Positions 17,007 to 26,039 of a DNA stretch of 64,000 bases are shown piece by piece (positions within the stretch are counted from its first letter, which is position 1; the number at the start of each line of letters is the position of its first letter). The DNA lies in assembly GCA_024234675.1 (NCBI GenBank), contig JACKNU010000002.1:186001-250000 (forward strand), read 5' to 3'. A program made the position numbers and the translations under genes. Source of the DNA: Pseudomonadales bacterium. GTDB taxonomy: Bacteria > Pseudomonadota > Gammaproteobacteria > Pseudomonadales > Halieaceae. A model generated the notes under the pieces. The model had not been told where the DNA came from and did no database searches. It saw nothing but the letters and a program-made list of their open reading frames with translations.

Positions 17007-17969
17007 ATGGGCATAACGGTGTCATCTGAAAAACCAGAAATACTTACTTTTCAAGAGCTTATTCTACGGCTACAACAGTTCTGGGCGAGCCAGGGCTGCG
17101 TGGTGCTGCAACCGCTGGACATGGAGGTGGGGGCCGGCACCTTTCACCCCGCCACTTTCCTGCGCGCGGTGGGGCCGGAGAACTGGAACGCAGCGTACGT
17201 CCAGCCCAGCCGGCGCCCGACCGACGGCCGCTATGGGGAAAACCCCAACCGCCTGCAGCACTACTACCAGTTCCAGGTGGTGATGAAGCCGTCCCCGGCC
17301 AATTTCCAGGAACTCTACCTCGAATCCCTGGCCGCCCTCGGCGTCGATTCAGCCATTCACGACATCCGCTTCGTGGAGGACAACTGGGAGTCACCCACGC
17401 TGGGCGCCTGGGGACTGGGCTGGGAGGTCTGGCTCAACGGCATGGAAGTCACCCAGTTTACCTATTTCCAGCAGGCCGGCGGCCTGGAGTGCTACCCGGT
17501 CACCGGCGAGATCACCTACGGCATCGAGCGTATCGCCATGTACCTGCAGGGAGTCGACAGTATCTATGACCTGGTCTGGGCCGACGGCCCTGCCGGCAGG
17601 GTGACCTACGGCGACGTGTTCCACCAGAATGAAGTGGAAATGTCCCGTTACAACTTCGAGGAGGCGGACGTGGACTATCTGTTCGGCGCCTTCGATCACT
17701 GTGAGGGAGAGGCCATGCGCCTGGTGGAGAAGGGCCTGCCGCTGCCCGCCTATGAGATGGTGATGAAGGCCTCGCACACCTTCAACCTGCTGGACGCCCG
17801 CCACGCCATATCGGTTACCGAGCGCCAGCGCTTCATCCTGCGGGTGCGCACCCTGGCCAGGGCAGTTGCCCAGGCCTACTTCGACACCCGCGCCACGCTG
17901 GGCTTTCCCCTGGCGGAGCAATCGCTGCGCGATGAAGTGCTGGGTACTATGCGGGCGGAGGCGAGCTGA
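17007..17969 (+). CDS. glyQ: Glycyl-tRNA synthetase alpha subunit
   Basis: Class II aminoacyl-tRNA synthetase catalytic subunit, forming an alpha2beta2 enzyme with GlyS. 320 residues. Highly conserved blocks such as QPLDMEVGAGTFHP, PSRRPTDGRYGENPNRLQ, GLGWEVWLNGMEVTQFTYFQQ and the motif-3 region NLLDARHAISVTERQR match the family nearly residue for residue. The ATG at 17007 is used; a GTG at 17019 is an alternative. glyS follows after 2 bases. Confidence 0.98.
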   Translation: MGITVSSEKPEILTFQELILRLQQFWASQGCVVLQPLDMEVGAGTFHPATFLRAVGPENWNAAYVQPSRRPTDGRYGENPNRLQHYYQFQVVMKPSPANFQELYLESLAALGVDSAIHDIRFVEDNWESPTLGAWGLGWEVWLNGMEVTQFTYFQQAGGLECYPVTGEITYGIERIAMYLQGVDSIYDLVWADGPAGRVTYGDVFHQNEVEMSRYNFEEADVDYLFGAFDHCEGEAMRLVEKGLPLPAYEMVMKASHTFNLLDARHAISVTERQRFILRVRTLARAVAQAYFDTRATLGFPLAEQSLRDEVLGTMRAEAS

Positions 17970-17971
17970 TC

Positions 17972-20050
17972 GTGAGTACCGACACCTTACTGGTAGAGCT
18001 GGGTACAGAGGAGCTGCCACCCAAGGCGCTGAAGACCCTGGGGCTGGCATTTCGCGATGGTATCGTGGCCGGACTGCAGGAAAGGCAGCTGGGATTTGGC
18101 GAGGTACAGTGGTTTGCCAGTCCCCGCCGACTGGCGGTCCTGATCCGGGAAGTACAGTTACAGGCACCCGACCAGACCGTTGAAACCCTGGGGCCGCCGC
18201 TGGCCCAGGCCCGCGACAGGGACGGCAACTGGACCCCGGCCGCCAGGGGTTTTGCCGCCAAGCAGGGGGTGGAGCCGGAGCAACTGGAGACCATCGACAC
18301 GCCGAAAGGCGCCAGGCTGGGCCTGCGCAATCACATCCCGGGCGCCAGCACCGGCGCCTGCCTGAACGACGTCATCCACGGCAGTATTCAGCGGCTGCCC
18401 ATTCCCAAGCGCATGCGCTGGGGCGCCCGCCGGGTTGAGTTCGTACGCCCGGTGCACTGGGTGGTGGCCATGCTGGGAACCGAGTGCGACCACGGCGAAG
18501 TCCTGGGCCTGCCCACGGGCAATATCACCCGCGGCCATCGTTTCCACAGCTGCGGCGACATCGTCCTGCGGCACCCTGAGGACTATGTGGAAGCCCTGGC
18601 TGCGGCGAAGGTGGTTGCCAGCTTCGAGCAGCGACGGGAAATGATCCGTGACCAGGTGCAGGTAGAGGCCAGCGCCCTCAAGGCCACAGCGATTATGGAT
18701 GACGACCTGCTCGACGAGGTGACAGGCCTGGTGGAGTGGCCGGTGGCACTGACCGGTTCCTTCGAGGAGCGCTTCCTGGACGTGCCCGCCGAGGCGTTGG
18801 TCTCCTCCATGAAGGAGCACCAGAAATATTTTCACCTGGTGGATGCCGAGGGCCGTCTCAGGCCCAATTTCATCACCATCTCCAATATAGAGAGCAAGGA
18901 CCCCATCCAGGTCATCGCCGGCAACGAGCGGGTGATCCGGCCGCGGCTCAGCGATGCCGCCTTCTTCTTCGAGACCGACAAGAAGACCAGCCTGGAACAG
19001 CGGGTGCCCCGGCTGGAGAACGTCGTCTTCCAGCAGCAACTCGGCACCCTCAGGGACAAGACCGCGCGCATGGAAAAGCTCGCGGGTGAGCTGGCCCGGC
19101 TGATCGGCTCAGCGCCGGAGCTCGCCTGCCGCGCGGCCCTGTTGAGCAAGACCGACCTGCTCACGGAAATGGTGCTGGAGTTCGCCGACATGCAGGGCAT
19201 CGCCGGCTACTACTACGCGCTCAATGACGGCGAGGCGCCCGAGGTGGCGGCCGCGATCATCCAGCAGTACTGGCCGAAATTCGCCGGGGACAGGCTGCCG
19301 GAAGGCGAGACTGCCTGCGCCCTGGGACTGGCGGACCGGCTGGATACCCTGGTGGGTATCTTTGGCATCGGCCAGCCGCCCACCGGCTCCAGGGATCCAT
19401 TTGCCCTGCGCCGGGCCTCGCTGGCGGTGCTGCGCATCCTCGTCGAGAAACAACTGGACCTGGACCTGCGCCACTGCCTGGCCCTGGCGGAGGCGCAGTA
19501 CCCGCCCGGTGTCATCGCCCCGGGCAGTACCGAGCAGGTGCTGGATTACATGATCGAACGCTTCCGCGCCTGGTATGAGGAAGAGGATATTCCTGCGGAG
19601 GTGTTCAAGGCCGTCAGTGCGCGCAAGTCCAGCCGGCCACTGGATATCCAGCGCCGGGTACACGCCGTGCACGCTTTTTCCCGCTTGCCGGAAGCCGCTG
19701 CCCTGGCCGCCGCCAACAAGCGCGTATCCAATATCCTGGGAAAACTGGATGCCGACCACCAGTTTTCTATAGTAAGCGCTGACTTACTGGTAGAGCCCCA
19801 GGAAAAGGCACTGGCAGCAGAACTCGCCGGGCTGGAGGAGCAGGTGCAAGGCCACCTGGACGCAGATGAGTACAGCGAGGCCCTGGCCTGCCTGGCCGGC
19901 CTGCGGGCGGCGGTGGACGACTTTTTTGACGGGGTCATGGTCAATGCCGAGGACAGTTCACTGCGCCACAACCGGCTCAACCTGTTGAAGGCCCTGCGCG
20001 ACCAGTTCCTGCAGGTAGCCGACATATCACAACTCGTTGTCGGCAAGTAG
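17972..20050 (+). CDS. glyS: Glycyl-tRNA synthetase beta subunit
   Basis: tRNA-binding subunit of the bacterial-type tetrameric GlyRS. 692 residues, the usual size. It opens with the family-typical LLVELGTEELPPKALK (about 5-20). An HD-like central region and a C-terminal anticodon-binding DALR-type domain (about 580-690) follow. Start codon is GTG, 2 bases after the glyQ stop, suggesting translational coupling. The end is followed by gmhB, as in Pseudomonas. Confidence 0.97.
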   Translation: MSTDTLLVELGTEELPPKALKTLGLAFRDGIVAGLQERQLGFGEVQWFASPRRLAVLIREVQLQAPDQTVETLGPPLAQARDRDGNWTPAARGFAAKQGVEPEQLETIDTPKGARLGLRNHIPGASTGACLNDVIHGSIQRLPIPKRMRWGARRVEFVRPVHWVVAMLGTECDHGEVLGLPTGNITRGHRFHSCGDIVLRHPEDYVEALAAAKVVASFEQRREMIRDQVQVEASALKATAIMDDDLLDEVTGLVEWPVALTGSFEERFLDVPAEALVSSMKEHQKYFHLVDAEGRLRPNFITISNIESKDPIQVIAGNERVIRPRLSDAAFFFETDKKTSLEQRVPRLENVVFQQQLGTLRDKTARMEKLAGELARLIGSAPELACRAALLSKTDLLTEMVLEFADMQGIAGYYYALNDGEAPEVAAAIIQQYWPKFAGDRLPEGETACALGLADRLDTLVGIFGIGQPPTGSRDPFALRRASLAVLRILVEKQLDLDLRHCLALAEAQYPPGVIAPGSTEQVLDYMIERFRAWYEEEDIPAEVFKAVSARKSSRPLDIQRRVHAVHAFSRLPEAAALAAANKRVSNILGKLDADHQFSIVSADLLVEPQEKALAAELAGLEEQVQGHLDADEYSEALACLAGLRAAVDDFFDGVMVNAEDSSLRHNRLNLLKALRDQFLQVADISQLVVGK

Positions 20051-20083
20051 CCGGGCTTCGTGCATGCCGGGCCGCCCGCAGCC

Positions 20084-20665
20084 ATGCCGCTGATCGTTCT
20101 CGACCGGGACGGGGTCATCAACGAGGACTCGGAGGATTACATCCGCGGCCTCGCCGACTGGCATCCGATCCCGGGCAGCATCGAGGCCATGGCGGCCCTG
20201 TCCAGGGCGGGGTACAGCCTGGCCATCGCCACCAACCAGTCCGGCCTCAGCCGGGGCTACTTCGGCCTGGATGAGCTGGAAGCCATACACGGCGAACTGT
20301 GCCGGCAGGTGGAGGCGCTGGGCGGGCAGGTCGCCGGCATCTTCTACTGCCCCCACCTGCCGGACGCGGGTTGCAGCTGCCGCAAACCGGGCACCGGGCT
20401 GCTGCAGGCGATGGAAGCCGAACTGGGGGAATCCCCCAGGGGTGCATTTTTTATCGGCGACAGCCTCAAGGACCTGCAGGCGGCCAGGGCCTTCGGCTGT
20501 CGTCCAGTGCTGGTGCGCAGCGGCAAGGGCGAGCTTACCGAGCAGCTTCTGCAAGCAGTCGACCCCGGGGTGGAGAGCCCCGCCGACATACCCGTGTATG
20601 CGGACCTGGCGGCAGCGGCCCGCGCCATCCTGGCCAGGGAACCCGCCCCAAAACACGACATATAG
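20084..20665 (+). CDS. gmhB: D-glycero-beta-D-manno-heptose-1,7-bisphosphate 7-phosphatase
   Basis: HAD-superfamily phosphatase in ADP-heptose synthesis for the LPS inner core. 193 residues from the ATG at 20084 (MPLIVLDRDG); an in-frame ATG at 20060 would add eight residues that the family lacks. Motifs: DRDGVIN (nucleophile and acid/base Asp), ATNQSG, the zinc loop CPHLPDAGCSCRKPGTG (Cys-His-Cys-Cys ligands) and GDSLKDLQAA. Both starts have weak ribosome-binding sites, so it may depend on coupling from glyS. Confidence 0.95.
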   Translation: MPLIVLDRDGVINEDSEDYIRGLADWHPIPGSIEAMAALSRAGYSLAIATNQSGLSRGYFGLDELEAIHGELCRQVEALGGQVAGIFYCPHLPDAGCSCRKPGTGLLQAMEAELGESPRGAFFIGDSLKDLQAARAFGCRPVLVRSGKGELTEQLLQAVDPGVESPADIPVYADLAAAARAILAREPAPKHDI

Positions 20666-20746
20666 TCACGGACATTTCCAGCCCCGGTCCGGCAAGCCAC
20701 CCCCCGGCGGCCACTTTGATTTACACTGGCAGCGACCACTTCGGAT

Positions 20747-22231
20747 ATGACTATGGACCTGGATCAAAACATGCTCATTGCCGCCGGCATCGCCGCGGTA
20801 GCCTGCATGGCCATCGGCCTTATCATCGGCCTGCTGCGCGGGCAGTTCGTCACCGAGCGGCTGCGGCGGGAGCTGGCGGCGAGCAATGATGAGCTGAAGG
20901 ACGAGTTGTCCGAGGCCGGCAGCCATATACGCGGTCTCACCGTGGAGTTGGAACAGTTGCACCGGCAACTGGATCACGGCCAACGCCGCCTGGAGGAGGA
21001 GGGCGAGCGACTGTCACAGATGAGCCACAAGTACCACGCCCTGCAAACGGATTACACGCGCCTGCACACCGAACACCGGGAGCGGCAGGACCGTCACGCC
21101 GAACAGGTCCAGTTGCTGAACGAGGCGCGGGACAACCTGAAAAAGGAGTTCGAAAACCTCGCCAACCGGATCTTCGAGGACAAGGGCAAGAGCTTTACCA
21201 CCACCAGCCGCGAGTCCCTGGAGGCCATGCTCAAACCCTTCCGGGAACAGATCAGCGGCTTCCAGAGCCGGATCAACGAGGTGCACTCGGAATCAGTGCG
21301 GGGCCACACCGCCCTGGAGAAGGAAATCCAGAAAGTGCTGGAGGTGGGGCTGGAGATGAACAGCCAGGCCACCAACCTGACCTCGGCCCTGAAGGGCGAC
21401 AAGAAGACCACCGGCAACTGGGGGGAGGCCCAGTTGCAGCGCACCCTGGAACTGGCGGGGCTGCAGGCGGGCGAACACTACGATGCCCAGGCCAGCTTCA
21501 AGGACGATGAGGGCCGGCGCAAACTTCCCGACTTCATCATCAAGCTGCCGGACGGCAAGAACCTGGTCATCGACAGCAAGGTCTCGCTGGTGGATTACGA
21601 CCGCGCTATCAGCGCCGACTCCGACGAAGAGCGCGAACTGGCGCTGAATGCCCACGCCATGGCGGTGCGCAAGCACGTCGACGACCTCGCCTCCAAGGAC
21701 TACGTCAACCTGCCCGGCATCGGCAGCCCTGATTTTGTGCTGATGTTCATGCCCATAGAGCCGGCTTATATAGAGGCGATGAAGCACAACAAGGACCTGT
21801 TCAACTACGGCTACCAGAAAGGCGTGGTCATGGTCTCCCACACAACCCTGATGCCCATACTGCGCACCGTTGCCAACCTGTGGATGATAGAAAAGAGCAA
21901 TAACGAAGCGCGGGAGATCAGCAGCCGGGCAGGGGAAATCTACAACCAGGTGTGCCTGGTGGCGGAGCGGCTCAACAAGCTCGGCAACACCCTCAGGGCC
22001 GCCAACAACCACTACAACGATACCGTGCGCAGCCTGGCCGGCCAGCAGGGGCTGTACGGCAAGATCGAGCGCTTCCAGCAGCTGTCGACCAAGGCCAACA
22101 AGGAAATGAGCGCGCTGGAACCCATCCACGCCGATATCGAAACCGACCGCCTGGAAAACCTGGGCCCCGAGCCGGAGCAGGCTACGACTGAGCCGGGCAG
22201 TGGCCAGACCCGGCTCAAGCCTATCAAATAG
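20747..22231 (+). CDS. rmuC: DNA recombination protein RmuC
   Basis: Limits recombination at inverted repeats in E. coli; biochemical role not settled. 494 residues: one N-terminal transmembrane helix (about 9-30), a long coiled coil (about 35-160), then the RmuC nuclease-like domain with conserved blocks KTTGNWGEAQLQRTLE (about 224-239), LPDFIIKLPDGKNLVIDSKVSL and FMPIEPAY. The C-terminal tail is charged and variable. The start at 20747 precedes another in-frame ATG at 20753. It converges on gyrB. Confidence 0.96.
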   Translation: MTMDLDQNMLIAAGIAAVACMAIGLIIGLLRGQFVTERLRRELAASNDELKDELSEAGSHIRGLTVELEQLHRQLDHGQRRLEEEGERLSQMSHKYHALQTDYTRLHTEHRERQDRHAEQVQLLNEARDNLKKEFENLANRIFEDKGKSFTTTSRESLEAMLKPFREQISGFQSRINEVHSESVRGHTALEKEIQKVLEVGLEMNSQATNLTSALKGDKKTTGNWGEAQLQRTLELAGLQAGEHYDAQASFKDDEGRRKLPDFIIKLPDGKNLVIDSKVSLVDYDRAISADSDEERELALNAHAMAVRKHVDDLASKDYVNLPGIGSPDFVLMFMPIEPAYIEAMKHNKDLFNYGYQKGVVMVSHTTLMPILRTVANLWMIEKSNNEAREISSRAGEIYNQVCLVAERLNKLGNTLRAANNHYNDTVRSLAGQQGLYGKIERFQQLSTKANKEMSALEPIHADIETDRLENLGPEPEQATTEPGSGQTRLKPIK

Positions 22232-22344
22232 GATACCGGCGACTGCCACGTCTGTTGCGTATGTGGGGATTGGCGCCATGGAAGTACACCCCACCGCCGT
22301 CGCCCCCTGCGAGGGGGAATCCCCATGCCAGTAACCCGCTGGCG

Positions 22345-24762
22345 CTACACGTCCAGGTTAGCCACCGACAGGGCATTGGTCTCGATGAACTCCCGTCGCG
22401 GCTCCACCTGGTCGCCCATCAGGCAGGTGAAGATCTGGTCGGCGGCGATGGCGTCCTCGATGGTGACTTTCAGCATGCGCCGCACTTCCGGGTCCATGGT
22501 GGTTTCCCACAGTTGCTCCGGATTCATCTCGCCCAGGCCCTTGTACCGCTGGATGCTGTAGCCGCGGCGGGCCTCGGACATCAACCAGTCCAGCCCCTCG
22601 GCAAAGCTGCGGGTGACGAAGGTTCTCTCGCCGCGCTGGAAGTAGCCCTCTTCCTCGATGAGGTTGTTGACCGTTTTGCCCAGTTCCACCAGGCTGCGGT
22701 ACTCCCCGGAGGAGAAGAACTCGTGGTGATATTCAGTTTCCGATTCCACCCCGTGGGCCAGCAACTTGACCACCGGGAAGAACAACTGGCGCTCGTGATC
22801 CTTGCGCACCACGACAGAATACTCGCTACCCTTGGAGACCGAGATTAGTAAGCGCTCACTTAGCTGCTCCGCGAAGTTAGTGACGGCTTGCTCGTCCCGC
22901 ATTTGCTCCAACTCCAGGGACTGGCCGTAAACCATCTCCCATAACACCTCCGGGGAGTAGAGCCGGCTCAGGCGATCAACCGTCCTGGCCACATTGCGAT
23001 ACCGGGTGACCAGCTCTTCCAGCGCGCTGCCGGCGATCGGCGGCGCATCCGGGTTGACATAGATAGAAGCTCCCTCCAGTGCGGACTGGGTCAGGTACTG
23101 CATCAGGGCATCATCATCCTTCAGGTACTGGTGCTGTTTGCCCTTGGCAATCTTGTACAGCGGAGGCTGGGCGATAAAGATATGGCCGCGCTCCACCAGT
23201 TCGCGCATCTGCCGGAAGAAGAAGGTCAGCAGCAGGGTGCGAATGTGGGAGCCGTCAACATCCGCGTCGGTCATGATGATAATACTGTGATAGCGCAGCT
23301 TTTCCGGGTTGAATTCCTCTTTGCCAATGCCACAGCCCAGGGCCGTTACTATGGTGCCGACCTCGGCGGAGCCCAGCATCTTGTCAAAGCGGGCCTTTTC
23401 CACGTTGAGTATCTTGCCCTTGAGGGGCAAGATGGCCTGGAACTTCCTGTTTCTGCCCTGTTTGGCGGAGCCACCGGCGGAGTCACCCTCCACCAGGTAC
23501 AGCTCGGACAGCGCGGGGTCCTTCTCCTGGCAATCCGCCAACTTCCCCGGCAGGCCGGCTATGTCCAGGGCCCCCTTGCGTCGCGTCATCTCCCTGGCCT
23601 TGCGCGCAGCTTCCCGGGCGCGGGCCGCATCGAGCATCTTGCCGACCACGGATTTGGCTTCAGCGGGGTTTTCCAGCAGATAGTCATTGAACTGGGCGTT
23701 CATGGCCTGTTCGACCGCTGTCTTTACTTCCGAAGAAACCAGTTTGTCCTTGGTCTGGGAGGAGAACTTGGGGTCCGGTACCTTCACCGAGATGATCGCC
23801 GTCAGGCCTTCCCGGGCGTCGTCCCCGGTGGTATTGACCTTGGCTTTCTTCGCCAGCCCCTCTTTCTCGATATAGCTGTTGAGGCTGCGGGTAAGGGCCG
23901 CGCGGAAGCCGGCGAGGTGGGTACCGCCATCGCGCTGGGGAATATTGTTGGTATAACAGAAAATATTCTCCTGGAAAGAGTCATTCCACTGCAGGGCTAC
24001 CTCGACCCCTATACCGTCATCCGTGTCCAGCTGGAAGTGAAAGGGCTTGTTCACCACGGTTTTATTCAGGTTCAGGTAGTCTACGAATGCCTTCAGCCCA
24101 CCGTCGTACTGATAGATTTCCTCTTTACCACTGCGCTCATCCTTGAGGACGATACGCACGCCCGAGTTGAGGAAAGCCAGCTCTCTCAGGCGCTTGGCCA
24201 GCTGCTCAAAGTGGAACTGGATATTGGTAAAGGTGGCCGGAGATGGCTTGAAACGTACAGCGGTGCCCGATGAATTGGTGGTTCCGATCTCTGCCAGGGG
24301 TGCATCGGGTACGCCGTGGCGATAAACCTGCTCGTACATTTTGCCTTCGCGCCGAATCGTCAGCACCAGCTCTTCCGAGAGGGCATTGACCACGGATACC
24401 CCCACGCCATGCAGGCCACCGGATACCTTATAGGTGTTGTCATCAAACTTACCCCCGGCATGCAGCACGGTCATGATGACCTCGGCAGCTGAGACACCCT
24501 CTTCGTGCATTTCCGTTGGGATACCGCGACCGTTGTCGGCAACACTGACCGATTCATCGGGATGAATAACGATAGAGATCTCGCTGCAGTGACCCGCCAG
24601 CGCTTCATCGATAGAGTTGTCCACCAGCTCAAACACCATATGGTGCAGGCCAGTGCCATCGTCTGTATCCCCAATGTACATACCGGGGCGTTTGCGCACT
24701 GCATCCAGGCCTTTCAGGACCTTGATACTGGAAGAATCGTAATTGTGCTCGGTGTCGCTCAT
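22345..24762 (-). CDS. gyrB: DNA gyrase subunit B
   Basis: ATPase subunit of gyrase, introduces negative supercoils. 805 residues, the size class carrying the gammaproteobacterial insertion in the TOPRIM region. GHKL ATPase motifs: ELVDNSIDEALAG (about 46-58), DNGRGIPTE, GGLHGVGVSVVNALS. TOPRIM motifs: EGDSAGGSAKQGR (about 425-437) and the metal-binding DADVDGSHI. The C-terminus has QRYKGLGEMNPEQLWETTM. Last gene of dnaA-dnaN-recF-gyrB. The 113 bases to rmuC hold only a weak CCCCC/GGGGG hairpin (22303-22317). Confidence 0.99.
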   Translation of the reverse strand: MSDTEHNYDSSSIKVLKGLDAVRKRPGMYIGDTDDGTGLHHMVFELVDNSIDEALAGHCSEISIVIHPDESVSVADNGRGIPTEMHEEGVSAAEVIMTVLHAGGKFDDNTYKVSGGLHGVGVSVVNALSEELVLTIRREGKMYEQVYRHGVPDAPLAEIGTTNSSGTAVRFKPSPATFTNIQFHFEQLAKRLRELAFLNSGVRIVLKDERSGKEEIYQYDGGLKAFVDYLNLNKTVVNKPFHFQLDTDDGIGVEVALQWNDSFQENIFCYTNNIPQRDGGTHLAGFRAALTRSLNSYIEKEGLAKKAKVNTTGDDAREGLTAIISVKVPDPKFSSQTKDKLVSSEVKTAVEQAMNAQFNDYLLENPAEAKSVVGKMLDAARAREAARKAREMTRRKGALDIAGLPGKLADCQEKDPALSELYLVEGDSAGGSAKQGRNRKFQAILPLKGKILNVEKARFDKMLGSAEVGTIVTALGCGIGKEEFNPEKLRYHSIIIMTDADVDGSHIRTLLLTFFFRQMRELVERGHIFIAQPPLYKIAKGKQHQYLKDDDALMQYLTQSALEGASIYVNPDAPPIAGSALEELVTRYRNVARTVDRLSRLYSPEVLWEMVYGQSLELEQMRDEQAVTNFAEQLSERLLISVSKGSEYSVVVRKDHERQLFFPVVKLLAHGVESETEYHHEFFSSGEYRSLVELGKTVNNLIEEEGYFQRGERTFVTRSFAEGLDWLMSEARRGYSIQRYKGLGEMNPEQLWETTMDPEVRRMLKVTIEDAIAADQIFTCLMGDQVEPRREFIETNALSVANLDV

Positions 24763-24812
24763 GTCTCAGGTCTCGATTACTGCTTCTATTAACATGCGTA
24801 TCCGGCAGCAGC

Positions 24813-25961
24813 CTAATGCTGGCTCGTGCCGGCTGTCGGTGCCACCCGGGGTTCAAGGACGCCCTTTTGGACAATTCCCTGTTCCACGTGGAACATTGCC
24901 ATCTGGTCCCTGCCTGCCTGTGGCCACAGCTCCTCAATATCTCGCCGTTCTATACAGGTGATAAACACCTGGGCCCCCACCATGGAAGCGAGCAGTTCAC
25001 ACACCTTGCGGCAATGTGGAGCATCCAGCTCGGAGGGCAGGTCATCTACCAGGTAAACACAGCGTGCCTTCCCCTGCTCTGTCATCAGCTGGCCCTGCGC
25101 CAGCTTCAGGCTGCAAACTACCAGCTTCTGCTGGCCCCTGGACAAGGTCTCCGCCGCCAGGCGTCCGTCTATCATGACCTTGATATCGGCTCGCTGGGGA
25201 CCCACATGGGTATAACCCTGCTCGATATCCGACGCGGCACTAGCCGCCAGGGCATCGCGATAGTCCAGTTGGCGATCCCAGCCCTGTTGGTATCTCAGCT
25301 CCAGGTTCGAGAGCGAGGGTGCCAGCCGGGAGACAATCTCCTTGAAACGGGGTAACAACAGCTCGAAATAGGCTTTGCGGTACTCTCCCAGTGCCGCGCC
25401 CGTTGTGGCGAGGTCGCGAGTCCATACGGCCAATTCTGCGTCCCGTATTTTATCATGGCGGAGCAGTTTATTGCGTTGTTTTATACAGCGCTGAAATCGC
25501 TGCCACTGCTCCAGGAAACGATGTTCCACGTGGAACACTCCCCAGTCCAGGTAGCGTCGTCTCGCACCGGGCGATCCTGTCAGCAGGTCGAAACTGTCCG
25601 CGTTTATTACCTGCAGGGGCAGATGCTCCACCAGTTGCGCTACCGAGCGTAGCGCTGTGCCACTGACTTTTATCTGTATATCACCATCGATACTGCGCTG
25701 TATCCCCAGCGGTACCGGGGCAGGGTAGCCCGGTGCGTTCACCAGACCATAGACCACACAGTCCGACTTACCGTGGGAAATCAGGGACTTGGCGCTGCTG
25801 CCACGAAACGAGCGGGCCATACCCAGCAGGTGTATAGCCTCCAGCACACTGGTCTTGCCGCTGCCGTTGCAGCCGTGGAAAACATTCACCTGCTGCAGGT
25901 CCTGCAACTGAACCTGGCCCAGGTTGCGCACCCGATTTATCTGCAAACGGCTTAATGACAC
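24813..25961 (-). CDS. recF: DNA replication and repair protein RecF
   Basis: SMC-like ATPase that helps load RecA at single-stranded gaps. 382 residues. Walker A GCNGSGKTS (30-38), the ABC signature LSRGQQKLV (about 287-295) and Walker B CVYLVDDLPSELD. The gene carries two perfect 16-bp parS palindromes, which are read as FHVE in both places (VFHVEH about residue 142 and MFHVEQ near the C-terminus). The C-terminal tail after MFHVEQ is longer than usual and appears poorly conserved. Confidence 0.98.
   Translation of the reverse strand: MSLSRLQINRVRNLGQVQLQDLQQVNVFHGCNGSGKTSVLEAIHLLGMARSFRGSSAKSLISHGKSDCVVYGLVNAPGYPAPVPLGIQRSIDGDIQIKVSGTALRSVAQLVEHLPLQVINADSFDLLTGSPGARRRYLDWGVFHVEHRFLEQWQRFQRCIKQRNKLLRHDKIRDAELAVWTRDLATTGAALGEYRKAYFELLLPRFKEIVSRLAPSLSNLELRYQQGWDRQLDYRDALAASAASDIEQGYTHVGPQRADIKVMIDGRLAAETLSRGQQKLVVCSLKLAQGQLMTEQGKARCVYLVDDLPSELDAPHCRKVCELLASMVGAQVFITCIERRDIEELWPQAGRDQMAMFHVEQGIVQKGVLEPRVAPTAGTSQH
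24880..24895. other. parS: parS centromere site 1, inside recF
   Basis: Perfect 16-bp palindrome TGTTCCACGTGGAACA. It matches the near-universal bacterial parS (TGTTTCACGTGAAACA) except for the C/G pair found in Pseudomonas-type sites. ParB encoded at 44257 is the expected ligand. Confidence 0.88.
25522..25537. other. parS: parS centromere site 2, inside recF
   Basis: A second identical copy of TGTTCCACGTGGAACA, 642 bases from the first. Two identical 16-bp palindromes within one gene cannot reasonably be chance. It lies about 3.1 kb from the dnaA start. Confidence 0.88.
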
Positions 25962-26039
25962 TGTAGCCCTGGGACCTGCCGCCCGGGCAGTACGGCGGAG
26001 ATGGAAAACAGGGGGGAGGGGATCTGGACTGGCGCCTCC

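Noticed and set aside
22303..22317. CCCCC/GGGGG hairpin between rmuC and gyrB as a terminator
   Set aside because: Only a 5-bp stem and no T tract on either strand.
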